In this document: positions 48,377 to 60,079 of the stretch, one piece after another | How the letters are laid out: every line of letters starts with the position of its first letter | How positions within the stretch are numbered: the first letter of the stretch is position 1 | Assembly (NCBI GenBank): GCA_027625915.1 | Contig: JANTQA010000047.1 | Coordinates: 2,480,001 to 2,544,000, forward strand | DNA: 64,000 bases | Direction of reading: 5' to 3' | Origin: Anaeramoeba flamelloides | Lineage: Eukaryota; Metamonada; Anaeramoebidae | Position numbers and translations under genes: made by a program | Notes under the pieces: generated by a model | Seen by the model: only the letters and a program-made list of their open reading frames with translations | What the model was told of the DNA's origin: nothing | The model's database searches: none

Positions 48377-51300
48377 TTAATCGAGAGAAAATTTATCCAA
48401 AATTTCTAAAATTTCTGTAAATGAAGGACGATTTTGAACATTTTTGTCCCAGCATTTTTCAATTAAATTTTTCCATTCTTCGTTTTCAACTTTCCCGATT
48501 GTGGGTCTTAAATTATGAAACAAGACATTGAATCCGATTTGAAAGGGGTCTTTCATGCCCTTATAGGGGAATTCCTTTGTCCAAATTTCCCATAATACGA
48601 TACCGTAGGAATAGACATCCACCTTTTCGGAATAAGACCCTTCATTTTTAAACATTTCTGGTGCCATCCAGCACGGCGATCCACGCATTCCTGTCAGCCT
48701 AGCTGATTCTTCTCTTATCCTTGACAGCCCGAAATCAGCAACTTTTGAAACGCCATATTCGTCGATCAACACATTTGAAGATTTTAAATCTCTGTGTATG
48801 ATAAATTCCGGTTTTGTTAAATGTAAATAGTTCATTCCGAGCGCAATATCCCGCGCTACTCTTAATTTTTCCCTTTTCGTGTTTAAAAATTCAGTTTTTT
48901 TTAAGCTTTTATAAAGATCGCACTTTGTGCAATATTCAGTCACTAAGAAAATGTTTGGATGCTTTGTACACGCGCCCATGAAGAGAACGATGTTTGGGTG
49001 CCTTGTACGACTTAAAACCAAAACTTCTCTTTTAAATTCTTGGAAAGATTCTCCTTGAACATATTCCGATTTGATTCTTTTCACAGCTACTTCTTTCCCC
49101 CTCCACATTGATCTAAACACCTTACCAAACGCGCCAAAGCCAATCTCTTCCAAATCTTGAATTTCATCGGGATCGATTTCATTGTGGGATTGTTGAACAA
49201 CTTGCTTTAAAATTTTAACTGTATTATCTTGCTTTTGATATTCCTCATATTTTAATTCTGCACTTTTTCTTAATTTTTCAATTTCATCTTTTTGTTTTTT
49301 TTGTTTAAACTCTTTTTCTTCGATTTCTTTTTTTAATTTTAATAATTTTTCGTTTTCTTCTTTGAGTTTTTCTTTTTCAATTAATATTTTTTTCCATTCA
49401 TTTTCTAATTCTTCCTCTGTAAATTTATTATTTTTATAATCATCATCACCTTTATTATTGCCATTACCATTAGTATTATTACCACTGTCGCCACTGCTGT
49501 CGATTTGAATCGAATTAATTTTGTCTTGGCTATGATGGTCTTTTTTACTATTCCCTAAAATATTAAATAAAATTGGTACTAATTCGCCAGTGGAGATTTT
49601 TTTATCGGATGAATACTGTTTATAAGAAGCCTTACGCTTTAATCTATTTAATGATTTATTCATTGGAGAAGATGTAGATGTTGAATTCTGAAATCCTTTT
49701 TGAATTTCCTTTTCATTTTTTTCAAGGTCTTTTTTCTGGAAATTAATCTTCTTTCTTGGCTGAATTTTAATAGGAATTGATTGTGATAAATATTTTTGCG
49801 ATTTTTGATTATTATTATTATTATTGCTGTTGTTATTATTGTTTGGTATAATCCACAACAAGTCTGTATTTCTTTTTGGTGATTTTATTATATTTGCAAC
49901 AACATTATAAATATCTTTATTTTTTACTCTCAGCAAATTTGATTTTGATAATTCCTTTTCTTCATAATTTAAATTTTGATTTTGAATTTGCTTTTTCTTT
50001 CTGTCATTTGTATTGTTTTGGCTAGTATCCTTATGCATGTTTTTATTAAGACTATTAATTAAACTCATTTTTGAAATTGAACTGGATTTCGAAAGTAGAT
50101 TTGAAATTTGTTTAGGATTTTCAGAAATACTTGAAAATATTTTTTTAAGTTGCGGAAATTCTCTAAATTTATTTGAAAGTTTCATTAATTGTTCTTGTGA
50201 AATATTTAATTCAATCAATGTAGGTATGGTGCCAATTTCAATTGGTACATCAAGATCTGGATTGTTACATAAATTCAATTCAGTCAATGAAGTTAACTGT
50301 GATAATTCATTTGGTATTTTTTTTAATTTATTATCATTTAACTTTAAACTGGTTAAATTTGTATTCTTTATAATTGCTTTTGGAATTTCGGTCAAATTAT
50401 TTGCATCCACCCAAAATAATTCTAATGATTTTAAATTATCTAACGTTTTTGGTAATTTATTTAATTGGTTATTGTTTAAATATAGATGATAAAGTGAAAC
50501 CAGATTTCCAAATTCATCAGGTAATGTTTGTAATTTGTTATTTGCTAATGATAATTCTTCAAGTCCCGTTAAATGCGTAAATTCAATCGGTAATTTTTTA
50601 AATTGATTATCATTTAAATACATCACTTTGACACTTTTTAATTTACCAATCTATTTTGAGAAAATAATTTAAGTTTTCAATTTTTTTTTTTTTTTTTAGG
50701 TTTAAAAAATAGATATAAAAGGAAATTTGGTGTTTAATAAACAATGTCTAAATTAAATGTTTAAAGGTTTATTTGTTGATTTATTTTTTGTCATATTTTT
50801 TAAGTTGTAAATAAATTGCTTTTAGACTGATCTGGAGAAATATAGTATATCTCAAGTCATTTGGAAATTCAATAATAAAAAATATGAATTTGTTTTTTTC
50901 TGTTATTTAGATTAAGGTGTTTTTTTGTCTGATTTCAATTAAAGATTTTCCACGAGAATACGTAATTATTTAAATCTCTTAATATTATCTCAGAATCAGT
51001 ATTTTAACATTTTGTAAGGATTCTCCGAATTTTATTCTCAGTGAGTACTGAAATATAATACCACAGACAAATAAAACATTTAATTGATTATATCTTAAAG
51101 GAAAGCCAAAATATTCCAATTTTAGGATTTTTGAGGAAAATTAAAAAAAACATTTTTTGATCCAAAAACTTGAATGAATTTTCGAACAAAACAAGGCAAA
51201 TTTTAAATCGATTTTGCTTACTCCTTGCTTGGATTCCACTTCGTATTAAATTGAAGTATGTTTATACCCTTACATTTGATTCAATAATACTTGAATATAA

Positions 51301-54300
51301 AGTGGGGGGGGGCGTTCAGCAGGGACTTTTGGATTTTTAATTTTTACTTGGAAATTTTGGATTTGGAAATTTGAAAAATTTGTATTTTTTTCTTTGTTAA
51401 TGATCTAAAGTCCCTGGTATTTGTTTTCACAAAAAAATTTGATTTTGATGATTTAATTCGTAATAAATTTTTTTTTATTTTCTTTTAAATTTGTAAAAAC
51501 TTTTGTCTTTAGAAATATTTTTTTTTATTTGGATTTATCAAATAAATTTTTTTTTTCATTTTGTGAAACAAGAAACGTGATTTTTTAACAAACTTCAAAA
51601 AAGACTGAAAACCTTTTGCTTTCAAATTTCTTTGGTTTGGAGAAAAAAAGAAACCATAAACCATTCGCGGAATTCCATTTTCAAATTCAAAAGATCCCTT
51701 AATGTTGAAAACAAAAACTTTTATATTACCAAACTGGACAGCACAGCCCATTGAAATTTTAGATACCCAAAGTAGAATAAGAATTTTTTAAGTTTTGAAT
51801 GTAACCAAATACAAATCAATAATGGTCACTTTCAAAGGCACTCTCATAATCGACTGAAAATAAAGAAATCCAAACCACCACCTAAATGTAAACAAGATAA
51901 TCTCTTCGCTAATCATCTTTAATAAAATTGAGAGAAGAGATTATCACTAACCCAAACATACAAAATCCTAAAAACAAAGGGAGAAGGAAACATAATGGGT
52001 TTATTGATCCCAAAGATTGAAAAAGAAAAAGTTCAGAAACCATTTCCCTACACTTTCATTTTTAACCAACAACGAAACAGAAATGTATTCCAAAAAAAAA
52101 TTAAACAACAAAGAATCTGGATTTAGACCCACTACAATGGAAGGAAAGGTAATAGATTCTAAATTTTGAAGTATCGTTGGAAGTTTTGTTGTTAAAAATG
52201 ACAAAGATGTTAAATCTGTCAAAAAATGGGTTTGTAAACTGAAAATTTTTTAAAAAAAACCTATTTTTCAGAGTTAACAAGATCTATTTACTCTACTCTA
52301 TTTTAAGCCAATAAATATGATTTTAAACATCAAATGAGTATTCACAGATCATGAAATTCAGAGAATCCTTAAATCTTATTGTTAATTATTCTTGATAAAA
52401 AAATTTTTAAAAACAATATTTTTTGTTTGTTTTTAATTCTCTTTTCAAGAATTGAAAATAATCAACAATCTCTTCTCCATGTTCAGGGGTTTTTAATAAA
52501 TCTTTAATTTGCTTAATGAGGAATTTGAACTTGTTTAAACATTTAGCGGTTATGTCAAATGTTTTCTTTTCTTTTCTTTCTTTTTCTTTCTTTTTTTTTT
52601 TTTTTTGTTGATTTTTTTAATTTTATAATTGTTTTTTTTTATTAATAAAAATGTTAAATACTATAAGAAAAAGGAAAGATTTTCGTGTGGATCAATAAAA
52701 AAATAAAAATCAAATCTCAAAAGGATATATTTTATTGGAAAATTAAAAATAAATTATATTTTTTTTTATAAACAAAATATACCCATTTCGAGGAGGGTAT
52801 TTTGTATTAAAGTTGTTATCAATAATAAAATATTATTAAGAATTCTGTGAAATATTTCCAAATTTTGTTGAGTCAATTCATTTCGTTACCATTATCTCGA
52901 AAATCAATTTTTTTCGAAAAAAATCTATTTTTTAAAGCCCAAGTAACATTATCAAACAAAAAATGGCCATTTTTTTTTTGTCATTTTTTTTAAATTAACT
53001 TTTTGGAATATCTATTGTTTATAGTTTTGAACCAAGTATTTGACTTTGTTTGAATAGTAATGGGTTTTACATTTCAGGCAATCTTTTGTTCATGGGATTT
53101 TTGAAAAAGGAGATTGAAAAAAATGACCAAAAAAAAAATGGAAATTTTTTGCTTTTATACTGGTAATAGGGCTTTAAGACATTCATATTTACCCTTGTTG
53201 TTTGATACGAGATATCTACAGTTATTTCCAATTGGTATTCCCTTGAAAATAACTGGTTATTTTGTTGCTGATAATTACATTTAATGGTGATCTTTTTGTC
53301 AAACATATTAGAATAGCTCTGTTTCAAAGACTTTGGGGAAAGTTAAACTTTTTAATAAATTAAATTGGTTATACTAGGTGAGGGTTTCCCTTTTGGAACT
53401 AGGTATTATGATGATTTGTTTGGATTCAAGGGGTATATGTTTTTTTTACACAATTTTGGAAAGGTGAATGGAAATTTTGTTCAATTTATTTTTCACAAAT
53501 CCAAACAATATTTTATTTATTGGCCTTGCAAAAATCGGGGATAATTACATTCTATTTTCCAAACCCTTTCTTGTTGAATATATTTATTGAAAAAGCTTTT
53601 TATTTTATACTGTTATTTGTAATTTTGTTCTGTGTGAATAAAAAGGAAAAAAAGTTTTTCTTTTGGATTAAAAAAAGAAAAAAGAAAAAAGAAGAAAGAA
53701 GAAAGAAAAAATAACAAATTATTTTTTACATTGGAAGAAAGCTCTTGAATAAAATTAAATGCAAGAATTAATTCATAAAGGTTTGGTAGCAAAATTAATG
53801 CTTGAGGCAAATGTTGAAAGCGATTCGCAGAAATGTCTAATTGTTGCAAATTTTTTAATTGCCCGAAAGAGGAAGGTAAATCTGTTAGCATATTTTCTGA
53901 AAGCGTGAGGCATTCTAAAGAAGAAAGTTTTCCAATCTCCTTTGGTAATGCTTTGATTAAATTCGCCGAAAGATCAAGTTCTGTGAGAAGGGTTAATGTG
54001 CCTATTTGTGGTGGGATTGATTCGATCAAGTTTTCACTAAAATTGAGTAAGGTTAATGTTACAATTTGCCCGATCTCAGCTGGGATGGATGTTAAATTGT
54101 TTTTGTTCGCATAAATGATAGAACAATTGCTTAATTGGCCAATTGATGGTGGGAGTTTGGTCAATAAATTTTCATTCAGACACAACCATTGAAGATCCTG
54201 TAAAGATCCAATTTCGGAAGTTAGTGTTTCCAATGACAAACCAGAGATATCAAAAAATGTATGGTTCTCTTCTTGTGTTAATTTGATTTTTGAGAAAACG

Positions 54301-54374
54301 TATTTCCTTGTTTCTGTCTGTAATTGTTCTTTAAGCGTTTTCGGATTTTCTTTACTGTTTTCATCAATACTCAT
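48377..54374 (-). CDS. Leucine-rich-repeat TKL-type protein kinase, two exons
   Basis: Proposed exons on the minus strand are 54374-53730 and 50650-48377, joined in phase 0, giving 972 residues. Donor TCCAAT|GTAAAA and acceptor AAATAG|ATTGGT join two half leucine-rich repeats (IQELSSN + IGKLKSVKVMYLNDN) into a regular one, which strongly supports the 3079-bp intron. About 13 LRRs span residues 50-380, followed by a Ser/Asn-rich linker with a coiled coil. The C-terminal kinase domain has the glycine loop GFGAFG, VAVKR, HRDLKSSN, DFGLS, a GSPCWMAPE activation segment end and PSFTEI near the C-terminus. All catalytic residues are present. The sequence style is tyrosine-kinase-like (TKL), so it is predicted to be a Ser/Thr or dual-specificity signalling kinase. 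No membrane segment or signal peptide is seen, so it is probably cytosolic. The ATG at 50626 is internal. Confidence 0.9.
51896..51945. repeat. Short hairpin in the kinase intron
   Basis: A perfect 12-bp inverted repeat GATAATCTCTTC / GAAGAGATTATC with a 26-base loop. Function unknown. It is inside the giant intron of the LRR-kinase gene. Confidence 0.6.
53450..53505. mobile_element. Solo end of a family B MITE
   Basis: TGGAAAGGTGAATGGAAATT followed by TTGTTCAATTTATTTTTCAC matches the right terminal repeat of family B (compare 59897-59944). No matching left end was found. It lies in the kinase intron near its 5' end. Confidence 0.45.
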
Positions 54375-55284
54375 ATGTCGAGATTGTTTCTTTTTTTTTT
54401 ATTAATCAAAAGAAGAGATCCTTATTCGAAAAGATCTTTGTTATTTATTTTGAGAGTGCAGTAGTTGGTTAACAAGACAAAAAAAAAGTGTGAAAGTAAC
54501 TCTAGAATTAATAAGAAAAAGTTAATTTGTTTTTTGTATTTTTTTGACAAATTTCGTTTAAAAGAGAAAAAATGAATGTTTGTTATTTTGTTTTTTTATC
54601 TTTGTAAAAACTGAAAAAATAGAATAAGTTATTTGACATTCTTAAAATAATACATAAATTATATCAAAATAAAGAAAAATACCACTAAGAATAAAAAATA
54701 AATCGTTCAAGTTCCCAATTCAAAAAGAAAAGCTATAATAGAACTGACTTGAGGAATTAAAGAATTTAAACTTTTCATTTATCTCTGAAAATTTTTTCTT
54801 TGAAAAGGTAAATGAAAATTTTTTTCAATTTTTTTTTTTTTTCCATATCCAACCATTACATTTTTTTTTCTTCTAGTTACAATAGGCCATCTAATTTATT
54901 ATTCGAGAGTATACCCAACTTCAAATCAATTTTGTATGTAAACAATTTAGAAAAGAAACTATTTAGATCCATTGAATCTGTTTAAAATATTTCTTAATTC
55001 CCTGATTTTTTTCAATTGTTTGTTTTTTTATCAAAGTAAAGAATTGAAAAAAATGTTGGACACAAAAATAAGCCTGGTTAAGACTGTTAATTGTTAAATA
55101 GAAAAGTTTGTTTTGTTATTGAATCCAATCCTTTTTCTTGACAATCAGTCTTTTAAAATTATAACTCACCCACTAATAAGAATGATGATTAATTAAATTA
55201 GACTTATTCAAAATAATATTCAACATATGAGTTCTAATATAAATGAAATTATCAAATTGTCCATTAAATTTCAATCAATTATTG
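54375..55284. other. Intergenic region with a family A fragment
   Basis: Upstream of the kinase gene. Near 54870-54955 a short block (GAGAGTATACCCAACTTCAA and neighbours) resembles the middle of family A elements (compare 32410-32450), so it is probably a fragment. No gene seen. Confidence 0.45.
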
Positions 55285-55753
55285 TTGTTATTAGAGCGTG
55301 TGTACAAAAGTTTAAAGCAGATTTCAAAATAAAAAGTGTGTTTTTTTATTATAAAAAACCAATAATTCAAAGAATCAAGGAAACCAAAAATGGACCCGAA
55401 TTAAATATGGTATTGGTTTCTTAAAATTCTATTATTTAAAAGGAAATTCTAAAAATTAAGGATCAAATTGCAAAATTTATCTAAAAAAATAGAGTTAATT
55501 TTTTATTATAAAATTTTTAATTAAAAACCAAAAAATTTAATAAAAAACTGAGAAAATTCTGAAAAATTTTCAACTATTTTCATCAATTATTTAAATTTTA
55601 TTGATAATATCATGGGGTTTACTTTCATGAAATGAATTGAACTGGGTATACTATTAGATAGTAGATTGGATGTTACCTTGGTACAAGAAGAAAAAAAAGC
55701 ACAGATAATATTTTTAAATCTGCTTCAAATTTTTTGCACGCATTATTTTGATC
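55285..55753 (-). mobile_element. Inverted-repeat element family A, copy 3
   Basis: The reverse complement is co-linear with A1 and A2: it starts GATCAAAATAATGCGTGCAA, then CTAATAGTATACCCAGTTCA, and later AATAATAGAATTTTAAGAAA. Its other end has GCGTGTGTACAAAAGTTTAA. The copies face both ways in the window, as expected of a transposed element. Confidence 0.55.
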
Positions 55754-56910
55754 ATTGTAATTTAACAGAAAAAATCAACAATTATTTATTTTGATAAAAT
55801 TCAAATCTTATTAATTGCTGATACGATCAGAAAATACCGGTTATTGTAAATACAGTTCATTTTAAGTTCATTTTCTTCCTTTATTTGAATTATTTTTAAA
55901 TATTTTTATTGAAATTGTGAATCATGTGAGTAAACTATTTTTATAGATTGTCAATAAAGCTTTTCTGCATACAATCGGAGAACTTGTTCTATTTTTTTTT
56001 TTATAAAATAAAAAAAAGTTTTCTACTGGCATTTGAATTCGAAATGGGTCAAATTTTCATATCCTTTTCACTTGATTTTTGTAATATTTCTTTATCTAAT
56101 AGATTTTTCAAAGAAATAAGGATTATCTTTGAAAATTCAACTTGATAGATAAAATTGATAATGAAGTGAATTTTTTTTCCTATTTAGAATTCAAATACCA
56201 GTATTTAAAAATAAAATCGTTACAGTCAGTTCCACTTTTAAGACACACAGTTTCAACGAAAATTAAGTCACAAAATTGAAAATAAAAGTAAAAAATTTTT
56301 TTAAAAAAAATTTCAAAAAATAATCCTTTCCAAATTTTGTGTCTTAATTTGAGATTTTTTTTGTGCCTTAAATTTCGTGGAAAGTTTGTACCTAATAAGT
56401 GGAACTGAAGATAATATTTAATACCTATTTGAAATTCTAATCGAATCATTAAAAAAGTCTGTGAAAAGACAGCAAATAATTATAAGGTAAATATTCTATA
56501 CTGGAAATTGGCCTTTCAATTTTTATAACCATTACCAAAAGAAAGCAAATGAAGATAAATTTTGGTTATCTAAAATTTATCGGAAAAAGTTTTTCACTTT
56601 CTAACGTTTTAAAATTATACTTGATTAGAGCAAGAAAGCCTGATTCTCGAAGAAAATACATGCTTTTTTTCTTATTATTCTTGTTCCACTCTAACATTTA
56701 ATTCAATATACAATAGAATAAATAAGATCAAATCATTTTTTAAGTAGAAGTTCTATGATTTTATAATAAACTTTAATTAATGTATTAAATTTGTCTAAAT
56801 TGTTCAGTAATTTTCTCAAACTTTTGGTTAATTTTTGTTTTTTAAAAAAGATATCAACTTAAAAAATAACTCTTATATTTGAGAAATCTTTTACAATTTG
56901 ATAATTCATT
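55754..56910. other. Intergenic AT-rich region
   Basis: No supported gene. Short open frames here have no recognisable features. Confidence 0.45.
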
Positions 56911-57141
56911 TACTTTCTGTTGCAAAATAAATGGAACAAAATTTTCATTTAGCTTTCCACAAAAAGATTCAATATTTCAAAAAACTTTTCAAAGGTTTCA
57001 TTCTCTTTAAATCAACTTCAATTATTAATTTCCCTTTAGAGAATGGGGAACTTTTATAATTTATTTTTTAATTCTTTGGATGTGGTTTTTTTTGGAAAGT
57101 TGAAGGAAAATTTTGATCTTTATATTCTGCAAAAAACCGTA
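56911..57141. mobile_element. Tc1/mariner-type MITE, family B copy 2
   Basis: A 227-bp element (56913-57139) flanked by TA on both sides. The left end, CTTTCTGTTGCAAAATAAAT and on to TTTTCATTTAGCTTTCCA, is the inverse of the right end (TGGAAAGTTGAAGGAAAATT...TCTGCAAAAAACCG). Its right half matches the right half of B4. The short open frame at 57043 lies in it and is not a gene. Confidence 0.7.
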
Positions 57142-58372
57142 TTTGAGGAATTTTTTTTTTCAAGGGGAATTTTCAGAAAAAAGTCTCATATTTATTGTTT
57201 ATTATTGGTGTCTTTTATAATTTAATGTACAAGCTTTTCTTGAACTAGTAATATGACTTTTTAATTTCTAACAAGTGTTTACAAAGTAGATACTTGAATC
57301 TGTTATCTATTTTTAGTTTTATTTTTTTTTGAGATATTTTACAAGTTATAACGTGTGATTTATGATCTATTTATTTACTTTACCCTTTGTTATGATTATT
57401 TATGATAAAAACGAAGAATCTAAAAGAAATTCAAAAATACATAATTGGAAATGGTATTATGAGGCAAAAATTTATTCTCTTTAAAAATCAAATAGAATTA
57501 TGTTAAAAATCCATACAGTGTGTTTGTGATTTTAAAGAACTATTCAAAGGTTTATTTTGGAATAAGTTTTGTTCTTATAAATATGTTTCCGTACTTTAAT
57601 TTTATTGTCATATAAAGAAATCAGCGTAAATTCCAATATATTAGAGTCATTTTAAATAATAAGGAACCAAGTTATCAAAAGAATTTCTCAAACGGTTAGA
57701 CACTCTTTGAGGTACTCTGTAATATTGTTTTTATAACTTGTTGTACTGAACCATTTATCAGACCTGTAACAAATTGTAAAGAACAAACCAATTATTTTTG
57801 ATAGATTAGTGTTAGAGTTTAATTTTGCCTTCTTTCAAAAAAGAGACTGGAAAGGTTTTTCTTTAAACGGTTTGATAATAATATTGGATCGGTCTTTCTC
57901 AAGTTCTTGGTTTATCTTTTGATAATTTAACTTTTTTTTAAAGTTAAAGTAAAAAATTATTCTGTTTTTCTATTTTGTCGAGTGATAGTAAATGAAGGAT
58001 CTTCTACTTAGTACAGAAGACAATTGTAAACCAAAAGAATTTAACAATTTCAAAATTATCAACCAAAATTTTTATACCATTTATTTGGAGTACATTCAAT
58101 TCATATAAAAACTAAAAAAGCTTTCTCTCCGAATTAAAAATAATAATTCACCAAAATACTTTTGGGATTTTAAGAGAATAAAAAAGCATTTCGAGATGAG
58201 ATTGAGTATTAGAAATTAAAAGGAAAGAATATTATGATTTTCAGTTCAATGAAAAACAAAAACATAGTGTTCTAAATTCTCTAATCTGACAGATGAGAAA
58301 TAAAACCTGTCACTATTATTAATCATTTTTTTAACAATTAATCTCTAACATTTCAAGATTTGTTTGATCAGT
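57142..58372. other. Intergenic AT-rich region
   Basis: Upstream of the TMEM181-like gene. No gene or repeat recognised. Confidence 0.45.
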
Positions 58373-59486
58373 ATGATGTTTATTCAGCAAATGGAATTTG
58401 AAAATATATCTAAAAATGGAAGAAGGTTATTTTTTTTGGTTGCAAATAGTCTATTGTTGTTGGTTGTCTTATTGTTATTGTTTTTTGCACCAAAAAATGA
58501 AGTGACAAAGCAGCCACATTCTGATACTTACACCGTGATTAATCAGCAAACAAACAAGCATAGTGTTGTTCTTGAAGACTTGTCTCAGCTCAACCGTTAT
58601 TTAAGTCTGAGCATTGTTGGATATACAAATTCCACGATTGGTGTAATTCATAAAATCAATGTAAGTGGCAGTTTGTATGGATCGTCATCAAAAATTGATA
58701 ATCAGGAACAAGCTACTTTAGTTCAAAAACTTGACATCACATCAAAAATTTTGTGTCTATACCCCAACACAAGCGTAATTCTTTTTAATTTCGGTTTCCA
58801 TTTTTTCTTTATTGCAACAAATACCATTCACCAAAGTCTAAGCAGAAAAAAACTTTTTTTTTTTTATTTCATTTTCTCTCTTAATTATTTTTTTATTGAT
58901 CGGAAATTAAATAGACTATCAGAGAATGTGTTGCAACAAAGCTGTTTACTTTACCACATTTAAAATATCCCAATTACTATTTCGACTTAACAACAGAAAT
59001 ATTTTCAAGCTCAGAACCCTTACAGGAAATCAAATTTGAGGTAAACGATCTATTATTCAAGCACTTTTTCTTTCATAATTCGCTTTTAATTTTGATCTTG
59101 TGTTTTATTTTTTAAATTCCTTGGCTTCTTTTTTTTTTTTGAAGTACCAAACAGTGCCGCGATCAAGGTCAATTCTATTTGTCACTTTCAAAAGTATTTT
59201 TGCCTTTTTTTATTTCGGGATTTTTGTCTATGTCCTCAAGAAATATACGAGTTCGTCAGCAAACAAGAGATCCTATGAAGCAAAGTGGGTGCAATACTTG
59301 GTGCTTTCCCTCTTTTTCTGGAACAACCCCTTCCATGTAGCTGTTTATACTTTGGGATCGAAAGGCTGGAGAATTCTTGAATTGATCTTTGAGTCAATCT
59401 TTTACTCTCTCTTTCTTCTGTTTTTCCTTTGTGCCTTTGACATGATTCGGAAAAAAGTTAAAAATGAAAATTCCAACAACGAAAAT
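58373..59486 (+). CDS. Wntless/TMEM181-type multi-pass membrane protein, 5' exons
   Basis: Exon 1 starts at the ATG at 58373 (or 58376). It encodes a short cytosolic tail, one membrane segment (LFFLVANSLLLLVVLLLLFF) and an extracellular or lumenal region with N-x-S/T sites. It ends before an intron whose donor is near 58757 or 58775. Exon 2 runs from about 58920 to 59040 (HLKYPNYYFDLTTEIF), with donor GAG|GTAAAC. Exon 3 is 59145-59486 (YQTVPRSRSILFVTFK..., then LFFWNNPFHVAV and a further membrane segment), with donor AAT|GTAAGA. The W-N-N-P-F block with flanking helices resembles the Wntless-like membrane domain of TMEM181. The rest of the seven-helix domain is absent: downstream are nested MITEs and a LINE. 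Either the remaining exons lie beyond a giant intron outside the window, or the gene is broken. Exon 1/2 joins are uncertain. Confidence 0.65.
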
Positions 59487-59627
59487 GTAAGACATTTCAT
59501 ATTTAATGCTCTCTTCTTTTATTTTGTTAATTTTTTAATTTTTATTCAAGCCCAAGCATTTTTTCAAACAATTTTCTTTTTTTATTTTTTTGGGAAAATT
59601 GAAAAATATTTATACTATTTGGGGTAC

Positions 59628-60079
59628 TACTATTTGTTACAAAATAAATTGAATATTATTTTCTTTGAGATTTCCAAAAAAAAAAGAGATACAAGCCAAT
59701 TTTACATTATTTTTATTCTGCAAATACTATGAATTGTAAAATAAAAAGATCAAAATTTTCATTCAGCTTTCCAAAATAAATCACATCCCAAGAATAAAAA
59801 TAAATATCAAAGGTGCCCCAATTGTAAAAGGGTAATGAAGAATCTAAGGTGGTTTTAAGAATTCTAGATTTAAAATTTAACCTGATTTATAAAATTTTGT
59901 TGTGGAAAGCTGAAGGAAAATTTTGTTCAATTTATTTTGCAACAAATAGTAATCAGTTTAAATTATGAATTTCCCTTTTAGAATTATAACTTTTATAAAT
60001 TTTTTTAATTCTTTGGGTTGGGATTTTTTTTAAAAGCTGAAATAAAAATGTTGATCTTTTTATTTTGCAATTAACAGTA
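59628..60079. mobile_element. Tc1/mariner-type MITE, family B copy 4, split by B3
   Basis: The element 59630-60077 is flanked by TA. Left end CTATTTGTTACAAAATAAAT, right end TTATTTTGCAATTAACAG. Removing the 223-bp B3 and one TA leaves 223 bp, the normal family length, which shows a clean nested insertion. It begins 143 bp after the last TMEM181-like donor, so the open frame to 59732 is largely element sequence. Confidence 0.75.
59725..59951. mobile_element. Tc1/mariner-type MITE, family B copy 3, nested in B4
   Basis: A 223-bp element (59727-59949) flanked by TA. Left end CTATGAATTGTAAAATAAAA then GATCAAAATTTTCATTCAGC; right end GGAAAGCTGAAGGAAAATTT...TTTTGCAACAAATAG. It is younger than the B4 copy it interrupts. 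Confidence 0.8.

Noticed and set aside
53613-53729. Continuation of the first kinase exon past residue 215
   Set aside because: After the GTAAAA donor the frame becomes Phe/Ser low complexity, while the LRR period resumes exactly at 50650.
58364-58372. Start of the TMEM181-like protein at 58364
   Set aside because: That codon is TTG; the first ATG is at 58373.
59487-59732. Read-through of TMEM181-like exon 3 as extra membrane helices
   Set aside because: A consensus donor (GTAAGA) stands at 59487 and the later part of the frame runs into MITE B4.
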